Shown: positions 16,422-22,070 of the stretch, piece by piece
Position numbering within the stretch: the first letter of the stretch is position 1
Layout: each line of letters begins with the position of its first letter
Virus record (IMG/VR): IMGVR_UViG_3300022871_000130
Span: 1 to 22,070 of that record
Length of the DNA: 22,070 bases
Direction: 5' to 3' (one strand)
Source: a virus
Made by a program: the position numbers and the translations under genes
The notes under the pieces: generated by a model
Seen by the model: the letters and a program-made list of their open reading frames with translations, nothing else
The model's database searches: none
What the model was told of the DNA's origin: nothing

Positions 16422-16655
16422 TTATATTTTTATTTTAATATTTCTTTGACCTTTCTTTTTATCTATAATTATATATTCTTTTTTTATAAGTGCATAGATG
16501 TGCCTGTCTATAGCTTGACGACTTAATTTTAACTTCCAACTCTTCTCAAAGTCTTTTGATAATTCTTTTCTAGTTGGAGAGTAACCATTATCTACCCAAC
16601 TTTTTCTTATTAACGTTAATACCGTTGTTTGTTTATTTGTTAATGGTAATTTCAT
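16422..16655 (-). CDS. LexA-type winged-helix DNA-binding protein
   Basis: 77 residues, only a DNA-binding domain. LTNKQTTVLTLIRKSWVDNGYSPTRKEL matches the N-terminal domain of LexA repressors (LT..Q..VL..I......GYSPT..EL), and SRQAIDRHIYALIKKEYI gives the recognition helix and wing. There is no peptidase domain, so it cannot self-cleave. It may be a small transcription regulator or an origin-binding protein. The ATG overlaps the preceding stop by four bases (ATGA), so it is coupled to the helicase gene. Confidence 0.75.
   Translation of the reverse strand: MKLPLTNKQTTVLTLIRKSWVDNGYSPTRKELSKDFEKSWKLKLSRQAIDRHIYALIKKEYIIIDKKKGQRNIKIKI
16446..16454 (-). promoter_or_regulatory. AAAGGTCAA motif before the nuclease gene
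   Basis: AAAGGTCAA (one mismatch to AAAGGTCGA), 28 bases before the ATG at 16417, the same distance as at 5310. It lies in the end of the LexA-like gene. Confidence 0.35.
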
Positions 16656-18181
16656 ATGTTTAATTTTTGACCACCAATAGTAACGTTAGTTGCTTTTTTC
16701 TTTTTCTTAATTCCTTTTATAGGAGCTATCCTTCCAGAAGTAGATAGAATTTCTAGATCACTAGCTATAAGTTTTCTTATACCTAGATCAGAAGCTAACT
16801 CAATCATATTCTCTATAGTAGTAACTACCCTCATTCCAGTACCAGCTCTAACTGTATCTAAATATAGTTTATGTTTAACAATATAACCTAACTTTTGAGA
16901 TGTAATTTTATAAGCATCAGTAATTCCTAACGCTGTAGCTTCTTCCATTAATTCAGATAAAAGAGTTTTTAAATCTAGTGGATCTTTAATAGGACCAGTT
17001 AACCTTCTCCATATTAATTTGAATACTGCGATATCAATTTCAGGAGTTTCTTCACCTTCACGTTGTTTCTCTCCACGCTGTGCATATTTAAATAACTTCA
17101 TATTCTCTTCTTTATCATTGATAACTGTTAGCATTGGATTAAGTACCTGGAATAAACGCATACTAGCTTGACCAGGTAAAACAAATTCACCAGTAACATT
17201 TTTTAATCTATCCCAATTTCTAAACTTCCACATTACTAATTTATTTCTAAATGATTGTGCACGTTCCTTAAAATCATCACCTAATTCTAAGATATCAATA
17301 CCTTCAGCTCTTCTCTTAGTATATAAATCCCAAGCAGCTTTATTTCCAGGTGGCATTTTAATAACTAAGCAACGAGATTCGAATGCTTGTTCTGGTGATG
17401 CACCTTTAAGAATAGCAATCTTAGGAGAATGTAATTCGAAAAATTTTAATTTAAATTTTAAACCTCCTCTTGCTTCATTTCTAATAACACCAGAGTCTGA
17501 TTTAAATCCTGCGTTCCAAATTGCAACGAAGGAATCAAAGTCTGGGTTCTTTGGATTTAAAGTTAACTCATCAAAAAGAATCAATGGTTTTAAACCAGCT
17601 GATGCTCTAAACAAAACTGCTATTGATGAACATACACAAGCGTTTAATGTTCTTGGTACCATCCATCTAAACATATCTTCTAATCTACTCTTCCCTTTTC
17701 CATGAGAACCTCTGATTATTATATTCATTGATGTATCAAATCTATCCCATGAACTTAAATAAAACATAGCCCACACTACAATGAAATTAATTTCTTTATC
17801 TAGTGCAACATAATCTGCTACAAGATCACTACCTTCTTTCCATAATTCTTTTGTCGTTCCATACTCTTCAATCTCTGAAGGTGATTTCATTAAGTTATGT
17901 TCGAAAGATTCTATAAAAGATAGTGGAGGTCTATAGTGAAAACCTTTAGCATCTACTAATTCTGTTTCATAGGTTATCTCTGGAGTTTCACTATCAAGAG
18001 GATAGACCGCATATATTAATGGATCATTAATTTCTTTTCTGAATATAGATTCAAATAATAATCTTCCTCTATGCTTAGTATCGATTTCCCCTCCTATCAA
18101 TTCTGTATAGGATTCGACTTTCTCTTTAGTTTTCTTTGAGCTATCTTCTTTATTCGATTGTTTTGTCTTCTCCTTTGACAT
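16652..18181 (-). CDS. P-loop ATPase / probable replicative helicase
   Basis: 509 residues. Walker A GSHGKGKS (158-165), Walker B LILFDE (200-205; D204, E205) and a later arginine in ESRCLVIKMP (R270) that could act as an arginine finger or sensor. The N-terminal 25 residues are Lys/Ser-rich and disordered. The downstream half holds helical segments and a possible winged helix (about 440-470). The family resembles primase-associated AAA+/D5-like phage ATPases. The start lies 32 bases inside the primase gene, so the two are almost certainly translated together and act together at the phage replication fork. Helicase activity itself is inferred, and a DNA-bound ATPase of another type cannot be excluded. 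Confidence 0.75.
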   Translation of the reverse strand: MSKEKTKQSNKEDSSKKTKEKVESYTELIGGEIDTKHRGRLLFESIFRKEINDPLIYAVYPLDSETPEITYETELVDAKGFHYRPPLSFIESFEHNLMKSPSEIEEYGTTKELWKEGSDLVADYVALDKEINFIVVWAMFYLSSWDRFDTSMNIIIRGSHGKGKSRLEDMFRWMVPRTLNACVCSSIAVLFRASAGLKPLILFDELTLNPKNPDFDSFVAIWNAGFKSDSGVIRNEARGGLKFKLKFFELHSPKIAILKGASPEQAFESRCLVIKMPPGNKAAWDLYTKRRAEGIDILELGDDFKERAQSFRNKLVMWKFRNWDRLKNVTGEFVLPGQASMRLFQVLNPMLTVINDKEENMKLFKYAQRGEKQREGEETPEIDIAVFKLIWRRLTGPIKDPLDLKTLLSELMEEATALGITDAYKITSQKLGYIVKHKLYLDTVRAGTGMRVVTTIENMIELASDLGIRKLIASDLEILSTSGRIAPIKGIKKKKKATNVTIGGQKLNI

Positions 18182-19070
18182 AATTATTTTTTAAAAAATC
18201 AATAGCTTTTGATAAATTCATATCTCCATTAATTTTCATAATAAAATCTAAAGAACTTCCTCCAGCTCCACATGAAAAACAATAAAAAGAATTTGTCTTT
18301 TCATATACTACTAATGAAGGAACTTTATCCTCATGGAATGGACAACAAGCTTGCCATCCTAAAGGTATAGACTTTATCTTAGTGAACTTACTAATAACAT
18401 TATCTATTGGAATTTGTTTCTTTAACTGATTTAAATCTGCATCCTTAGTAACACTAACTCTTTTATATTTATAAACTAATAAATCTTCATTAACTGCTTT
18501 AAAAGTTTTGAAGGCTAAGTTACTAATTCTATCAGCTAAATTCTTAGAAGATTTTTTAGCATAATCAGTTACATCAAATCCTATAGTATCAGATGGCCAT
18601 ACTGCTCTATAAACATCTCTTCCTATTTTATTAGCAATGTTTTGTGTTCCTTTATCTCCGGCTGAATCATTATCTAATAATGAAAATACTTTAACATCTG
18701 AATCTCTTAGAATAGTAGCCCATTCATTCTTAAATGTTGATGCACCGAAAGGCAACCCAAAGACATTACTATTATTACCTAATGAAGATCTTAATAATAT
18801 AGTATCGAACTCTCCTTCACAGATATAAACAAATGTATCCCATCCAGTGGGATCCCAATTAAAAGGAAAGTCTGGTTTACCTCTAAGCCATAAATACTTT
18901 GGTAAACTTTTTGGTCTTTGACTTCCATTAACATCAGACCATCTACCTTTAATTGTTTCCATCCTTTCCATTGGATATGGAATTCTATACCATGGGTATG
19001 AATAAGTTATCTTAGATTCTTTTATTATTTCTTCATTGATTCCTCGTTGAATTAAAAATTCTTTCCACAT
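18150..19070 (-). CDS. DNA primase with reversed domain order (Toprim then CHC2 zinc finger)
   Basis: 306 residues. An N-terminal catalytic half has YPWYRIPYP...RPKSLPKYLWLRG, then Toprim motifs EGEFD (85-89) and DNDSAG (133-138; acidic D133, D135). A DnaG-type zinc finger sits at the C terminus: CPFH (C243, H246) and CFSC (C264, C267), followed by GGSSLDFI as in CHC2 fingers. In DnaG and T7 gp4 the finger comes first, so this is a circular permutation of the usual layout. It makes RNA primers on unwound DNA; the finger reads the template start. There is no helicase-binding domain, but the helicase gene overlaps it by 32 bases. Start: ATG at 19070 after a GC-rich hairpin, with no clear Shine-Dalgarno. 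Confidence 0.85.
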   Translation of the reverse strand: MWKEFLIQRGINEEIIKESKITYSYPWYRIPYPMERMETIKGRWSDVNGSQRPKSLPKYLWLRGKPDFPFNWDPTGWDTFVYICEGEFDTILLRSSLGNNSNVFGLPFGASTFKNEWATILRDSDVKVFSLLDNDSAGDKGTQNIANKIGRDVYRAVWPSDTIGFDVTDYAKKSSKNLADRISNLAFKTFKAVNEDLLVYKYKRVSVTKDADLNQLKKQIPIDNVISKFTKIKSIPLGWQACCPFHEDKVPSLVVYEKTNSFYCFSCGAGGSSLDFIMKINGDMNLSKAIDFLKNNYVKGEDKTIE

Positions 19071-19079
19071 AATTCTTAA

Positions 19080-19103
19080 GAGGCGAGAAAGATATCCCGC
19101 CCC
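19080..19103 (-). promoter_or_regulatory. GC-rich hairpin in the leader of the primase gene
   Basis: In the 43-base gap, minus-strand RNA GGGGCGGGA and UCUCGCCUC pair over 9 bp (two G-U pairs) around a 6-base loop. The wobble pairs would be mismatches in the plus-strand RNA, so the fold fits leftward transcription. It ends 9 bases before ATG and has no U-tract. It may limit translation start or act as an RNA processing site rather than a terminator. Confidence 0.5.
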
Positions 19104-19113
19104 TTTACTAAAT

Positions 19114-19527
19114 TTATTTAGCTTTAGCTGATAAAACAGTTTCTACCTTAGAATAATCTCTACCAAGTTTTGAAGTTTCAGTTTTTAAAACTAATCTTAT
19201 TTTCTTTCCTATCATTAATGAAGCATCAAACGTATCAGAGGTTTCATCAAACTCTTTACCAAGAATTGCTTTAGCTAACTTATATAAATTACTTCGACTT
19301 GATAATGACTTACTGATAAACCAAGTAAATTCCCATGGCTTACCTGTTGATTCTGGATCATAGTCACTATTGAAAGTAATCTTGAATGATGGTGTGGTTT
19401 CATCTGGATTATTAAATGCTGGACGTTCAAAGTTTTGAATATCCATTAATTGCATTTCATAATCATCATCTGGAAAGACAGGTGCTACTTGTCTTTCAAC
19501 TACTAAATCATTTTTTTCTGGGTCCAT
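19114..19527 (-). CDS. Putative phage ssDNA-binding (OB-fold type) protein
   Basis: 137 residues. Features: DYEMQLMDIQNFERPAF near the start, PSFKITFNSDYD, a WEFTWFISKSLSSRSNLYKLAKAILG core, and MIGKKIRLVLKTETS. The alternation of strands and the 'iskslS.rS.LyklakailG' stretch recall phage replication-associated proteins of DUF669 type, thought to be OB-fold ssDNA-binding proteins. The place directly before primase and helicase fits. The identity is by pattern only; a recombination mediator is an alternative. AAGGAT lies 7 bases before ATG, and the leader holds one copy of the 25-bp repeat. Confidence 0.6.
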   Translation of the reverse strand: MDPEKNDLVVERQVAPVFPDDDYEMQLMDIQNFERPAFNNPDETTPSFKITFNSDYDPESTGKPWEFTWFISKSLSSRSNLYKLAKAILGKEFDETSDTFDASLMIGKKIRLVLKTETSKLGRDYSKVETVLSAKAK

Positions 19528-19546
19528 AATAGTATCCTTATTAATT

Positions 19547-19571
19547 ATTACTTATTACTTCGACCTTTATT
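19547..19571 (-). repeat. 25-bp direct repeat, copy B (leader of the ssDNA-binding gene)
   Basis: Identical over 25 bases to 19832-19856. On the minus strand it begins at the stop of the previous gene (AATAAAGGTCGAA) and ends in AAGTAAT. It contains the AAAGGTCGA motif and lies upstream of an AAGGAT ribosome-binding site. Confidence 0.85.
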
Positions 19572-19818
19572 TAGCTAATCTTGCCTGTTGATCTTTCTGA
19601 AACGGCATCCAATCCCACTGACCACCTTCTTGTCCTTGCTCAACACATTCATTAAAGAACATACCAGTTGGATTTAGAACACATAAACTTACTGTTGTAT
19701 CATTCTTAATAGCAGTAATGATTGCAGCTCTATCCTCTGACTTATATTCTCCATTAGGAGTGCCATAGGATTTGTAATAGACTACTCTTCCAACTGTTGG
19801 TTTGATTGTATCTGTCAT
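19567..19818 (-). CDS. Small conserved phage protein, unknown function
   Basis: 83 residues. The sequence VGRVVYYKSYG, EDRAAIITAI, VSLCVLNPTGMFFNE and GQWDWMPF resembles a widespread family of 80-90 residue phage proteins whose role is unknown. It is compact, with several beta strands and no catalytic motif. AGGA is placed 8 bases before ATG, and the leader is a copy of the 25-bp repeat. It sits in the operon between an acidic protein and the ssDNA-binding candidate. Confidence 0.75.
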   Translation of the reverse strand: MTDTIKPTVGRVVYYKSYGTPNGEYKSEDRAAIITAIKNDTTVSLCVLNPTGMFFNECVEQGQEGGQWDWMPFQKDQQARLAK

Positions 19819-19831
19819 AATTTTATTCCTA

Positions 19832-19856
19832 ATTACTTATTACTTCGACCTTTATT
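19832..19856 (-). repeat. 25-bp direct repeat, copy A (leader of the 83-aa gene)
   Basis: Identical to 19547-19571 at a distance of 285 bases. It starts at the TAA of the upstream gene and ends just before TAGGAAT, the ribosome-binding site of the 83-aa gene. It contains AAAGGTCGA. Confidence 0.85.
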
Positions 19857-20157
19857 ATTCCATCTCTTTAGTCATGGCATCTGCCCAAGCATCTAGTGTT
19901 GGAGCAATATCTCCTTTCTTAAACTCTCTAGTAAAAGTATCATGACTTAATTTATCTCCCTCTAATCTAGTGATGCAGATAAAATACTTATTAGCTTGAA
20001 ATGCTTTTACTAATGTATTTTGAAGATCTGGATCTACCTTAACTGCTTGAACTTCTGGTTCTTTAATATCTTCTCTGATTGGTTGAATTCCCGGTTCTTT
20101 AATCTCTTCTACATTATTATCTTTTACTTCTATTTTTTTTTCTGTTGCTGAATCCAT
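19855..20157 (-). CDS. Acidic small protein, unknown function
   Basis: 100 residues. The first 45 are acidic and repetitive, with EPGIQPIREDIKEPEVQAVKVD forming two similar units (KEPxxQ). The second half (LQNTLVKAFQANKYFICITRLEGDKLSH...) is ordered and may fold as a small alpha/beta domain. No family recognised. The start lies 28 bases inside the YkgJ-type gene, in an A-rich leader without Shine-Dalgarno. It is followed by the first copy of the 25-bp repeat. Confidence 0.65.
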   Translation of the reverse strand: MDSATEKKIEVKDNNVEEIKEPGIQPIREDIKEPEVQAVKVDPDLQNTLVKAFQANKYFICITRLEGDKLSHDTFTREFKKGDIAPTLDAWADAMTKEME

Positions 20158-20738
20158 TTTTTTTGTTGGCGCAATTCTTCCTCAATTAATTTTTTATACA
20201 TAATTAAATTAGGAAACCATTGCTTTGTTAAGAAACTTTTCACCGCAGGACAATGCGGAGATAGAGTGATTGCCAGATATGGCATACCCTCATAATTTAT
20301 TTTCTTTGGATTTTGTAATGGAAACATTTTACATGCTGTAGGTCTGCTTCCATAAATTTTACATTCTTGGTTTAATGCATTGTCATATTGTGTATGAAAA
20401 TGACATGGAGCTTTTAAAAACCAACGACCTTTAATTTCTTTACAATAAAATTCTTTAACAGTTTTTTCTTTTAAACTAATAGCCTTAGCTATTTTTTTAA
20501 GTTCACCATCTACTAAACTAATATGATTTAACTTTCCTCTGTGTTTAATAATAGTACAACACCTTCCACACTGCTTACATTTCATATTAGATTCTACAAA
20601 ATTAATATTAGTTCTAGTGAATGGAAGTTCTAAACAATAAGATAAATCTTTGATGCGATAGAATCTTACCATCTTATTATACTCTTTATTTTTAAACCAT
20701 TTTAAAATATTTTGTTTTTGTTTTGATGTAAATTTCAT
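20130..20738 (-). CDS. YkgJ-type cysteine-cluster protein
   Basis: 202 residues. CKQCGRCC (C54, C57, C60, C61) followed by C112, C126, C136 and C163, with ECKIYGSRPTACKMFP, is the signature of the YkgJ/CxxCxxCC family (Pfam PF03692), thought to bind zinc or iron-sulphur. The role of this family is poorly known. It may bind metal or an Fe-S centre and act in modifying proteins or in host takeover. Basic, Gln/Lys-rich tail (RQQKKWIQQQKKK). The ATG follows the previous stop by one base, and the 3' end overlaps the next gene by 28 bases. Confidence 0.8.
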   Translation of the reverse strand: MKFTSKQKQNILKWFKNKEYNKMVRFYRIKDLSYCLELPFTRTNINFVESNMKCKQCGRCCTIIKHRGKLNHISLVDGELKKIAKAISLKEKTVKEFYCKEIKGRWFLKAPCHFHTQYDNALNQECKIYGSRPTACKMFPLQNPKKINYEGMPYLAITLSPHCPAVKSFLTKQWFPNLIMYKKLIEEELRQQKKWIQQQKKK

Positions 20739-20739
20739 T

Positions 20740-21024
20740 TTATTCAGAACTATTTAAAAATTTACTTTGAACATTACATTGGTATATTTGTTTATTCCAT
20801 GCATTAAAAGCTCTAATATATTTTGAACCATAATTTACAATTATATATCCCTTACACGGACTTCCTTCTAAAACATAAAGAGTAACTCTATTAGATTCTG
20901 ATTGATAAGAATCTAAATTAGTTTTAAGCCATGGTCTTCCATTATCTGGATAAGATTCTTCAACCTTTCTTATAGCTTCTGCAATATATTTTTCAAAAAA
21001 TGATTCTAAAGTAATTTGGTTCAT
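20740..21024 (-). CDS. Small protein of unknown function
   Basis: 94 residues: a helical start (ITLESFFEKYIAEAIRKVEESYPD) followed by strands (NRVTLYVLEG, GYIIVNYGSKYIRAF) and two cysteines. No family recognised. The leader is A-rich (AAGAAAAAATAAAT) without a Shine-Dalgarno. It lies between the SLT gene, which ends 27 bases before, and the YkgJ-type gene, which starts one base after. Confidence 0.65.
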   Translation of the reverse strand: MNQITLESFFEKYIAEAIRKVEESYPDNGRPWLKTNLDSYQSESNRVTLYVLEGSPCKGYIIVNYGSKYIRAFNAWNKQIYQCNVQSKFLNSSE

Positions 21025-21051
21025 ATTTATTTTTTCTTATTTATTTTATAT

Positions 21052-21510
21052 TTATTTCCAATTATGTTTACTCATATCCCAATGATAATCACCTTCTGTT
21101 TTTAATAAATAAATTCCTCTTTGAATATTTAAATATGGATCCATTGTATCTCCTGTAACTTGTTTCATTTTATCTCCAGTGCCTTTCCATGTAGTTGGAA
21201 TGAACATAAATATTCCTTGACCAAATCTACAGCTTTCATAGTTACAAATATTCTTAAAATTAGATTCAGCTTTAACTATTGCTAATGCTTTGTTTAAATC
21301 AGCTCCATATATTTTAGACCAATAAGATATTTGAATTCTATATTCTTCTTCTAAAGAATGATTAATCTCTGTGTTGTTAATTATCTGAGATGAAAGTCCA
21401 ATAGCTTTCTGTAATTGAAAAACATTATAGCTTGTTGAGATAATCCCAAACAAGAAAACTATTAATGCAGTAATAATTATTCCACTATTTATCTTCAATT
21501 GTTTTTGCAT
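21052..21510 (-). CDS. Membrane-anchored lytic transglycosylase (SLT domain)
   Basis: 152 residues. One hydrophobic segment at about 10-28 (IIITALIVFLFGII) lacks a lipobox or clear cleavage site, so it is an uncleaved anchor. The rest is a small SLT (goose-lysozyme-like) domain: ALAIVKAESNFKN with catalytic Glu82, FGQGIFMFIPTTW, and DPYLNIQRGIYLL, the family's GxxxxxP and NI...G..YL pattern. Cys89 and Cys94 could form a disulphide. It cleaves glycan strands without hydrolysis. The anchor makes it like signal-anchor-release endolysins, so it may be the lysis enzyme, or a wall-opening protein in the membrane. Its start lies 26 bases inside the previous gene, with no Shine-Dalgarno. Confidence 0.8.
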   Translation of the reverse strand: MQKQLKINSGIIITALIVFLFGIISTSYNVFQLQKAIGLSSQIINNTEINHSLEEEYRIQISYWSKIYGADLNKALAIVKAESNFKNICNYESCRFGQGIFMFIPTTWKGTGDKMKQVTGDTMDPYLNIQRGIYLLKTEGDYHWDMSKHNWK

Positions 21511-21895
21511 ACTGGTTAAATGCTTTTTTAAATGTTTCAGTAAGAATATCTAATGGTGATTTATATAATATCAATAAATTCTTTTTAGGATTATATTTAA
21601 TATGTCCTGGTCTTGCCCAATCAGTTCCTATATTCTTTAATCTAAACTTAGCCCACATAAGATCTCCCATAGCATTATAAACTTTAACTAATAATTTAAA
21701 TTTAAGTACTTCATCTTTTGAAATATTAAAAGTCTTCATTAGTTCAGACTCTAACATTGAGTTTCTTTTTTTATTTTCTAACCAATGAACTCCTACGCCT
21801 AGAATATCAGCGCAAGCTTTCTTATTAGATTCCATTTCTTTAAAACTTTTCTTAAACCAAACTGGTGCTTTTTTTTCTTTTAATTTAAATTTCAT
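21485..21895 (-). CDS. First gene of the early operon, unknown function
   Basis: 136 residues when started at 21895 (MKFKLKEKKAPVWFKKSF). A longer frame opens at 21943, but its first codons overlap the -10 box and spacer of the promoter, so the shorter start is chosen. An AAGAG stretch 5 bases before ATG gives a weak ribosome-binding site. The protein is basic with a helical N-terminal half (ACADILGVGVHWLENKK) and later GTDWARPGHIKYNPKKNLL. No family recognised. It is followed by the SLT gene with a 26-base overlap. Confidence 0.75.
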   Translation of the reverse strand: MKFKLKEKKAPVWFKKSFKEMESNKKACADILGVGVHWLENKKRNSMLESELMKTFNISKDEVLKFKLLVKVYNAMGDLMWAKFRLKNIGTDWARPGHIKYNPKKNLLILYKSPLDILTETFKKAFNQYAKTIEDK

Positions 21896-21921
21896 AGTTG
21901 CTCTTTTAGTTGCGTAATTTA

Positions 21922-21951
21922 AGTATACCAAATAGAATAGCAAGCTGTCAA
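21922..21951 (-). promoter_or_regulatory. Sigma-70 promoter of the early operon
   Basis: On the minus strand: TTGACA (21946-21951), an 18-base spacer, then TATACT (21922-21927) with TGG in front (an extended -10). The -35 is perfect and the -10 has five of six consensus bases. The RNA should start near 21915, about 20 bases before the ATG at 21895. No operator repeat is evident around it. Confidence 0.85.
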
Positions 21952-22070
21952 GTCTTTTTAAAGGTAGTAATAATCAACGAATTTTTGTCTTATTAAAAAT
22001 AAAAAAATAATTTTATATTCTAATCTCTAATCAAAATCAGTGCCCATAAAAAAAGGGAAGACATTTCTGT
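21952..22070. other. AT-rich edge sequence, with a possible end of an upstream gene
   Basis: About 119 bases upstream of the promoter. On the minus strand a short frame from the edge ends at a TAG (22027-22029) as ...RNVFPFFMGTDFD. It could be the end of another gene, but it is too short to judge. The rest is AT-rich with no repeat, hairpin or rightward promoter that I can support. Confidence 0.3.

Noticed and set aside
13598-18828. Plus-strand frames at 13598, 15959 and 18637
   Set aside because: All lie inside well-supported minus genes (terL, nuclease, primase) and show no protein signature.
19547-19856. Phage attachment sites (attL/attR)
   Set aside because: The 25-bp repeats are 285 bases apart within an operon and contain translation signals; there is no integrase nearby.
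1-22070. Alternative genetic code (TGA read as an amino acid)
   Set aside because: TGA ends several genes at sensible overlaps (for example 9264, 14389, 5230), and reading on meets further stops at once. No in-frame TGA interrupts a conserved domain.

Overview
The window is part of an AT-rich (about 30 % G+C by eye) double-stranded DNA tailed-phage or prophage genome. Every gene I accept lies on the minus strand, so the gene order reads from right to left. The marker genes are a small and a large terminase subunit, a portal protein, a putative scaffold, a HK97-like major capsid protein, a primase and a helicase/ATPase. The host cannot be fixed from sequence. Stops are consistent with the standard bacterial code. 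The only clear promoter is a textbook sigma-70 site, and most starts lack a Shine-Dalgarno sequence. A low-G+C bacterium is indicated; a Patescibacteria-type host is possible but is only a guess.

Layout, in order of transcription. (1) 22070-21900: edge, intergenic DNA and a strong promoter. (2) 21895-19567: small early genes, including a membrane-anchored lytic transglycosylase (SLT) domain, a YkgJ-type cysteine-cluster protein and several unknowns, two of them preceded by a duplicated 25-bp leader. (3) 19527-15383: DNA metabolism, comprising a putative ssDNA-binding protein, a primase with reversed domain order, a P-loop ATPase/helicase, a LexA-like winged-helix protein and a RecB/Cas4-like PD-(D/E)XK nuclease with a probable 4Fe-4S cluster. 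(4) 15510-4974: packaging and head genes, comprising a small coil protein, a two-helix membrane protein (holin candidate), TerS, TerL, a 1157-residue portal protein carrying an ATP-dependent DNA ligase domain at its C terminus, a basic repeat protein, tiny proteins, an acidic scaffold candidate, the major capsid protein with its own terminator, a Rossmann-like gene and a small head-associated gene. (5) 4950-1: an open frame of at least 1650 codons that leaves the left edge. It carries a peptidoglycan-binding-like domain, a long coiled coil, a HExxH motif and a C-terminal part like large polyvalent phage proteins.

The most notable points are the portal-ligase fusion, the primase with Toprim before the zinc finger, the giant virion-type protein with a metallopeptidase motif, a GC-rich folded RNA element embedded in frame in that giant gene, and an AAAGGTCGA leader motif in front of at least six genes, one of which is a 19-codon gene with the best ribosome-binding site in the window. 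No tail genes, integrase, DNA polymerase, tRNA or CRISPR array were found.
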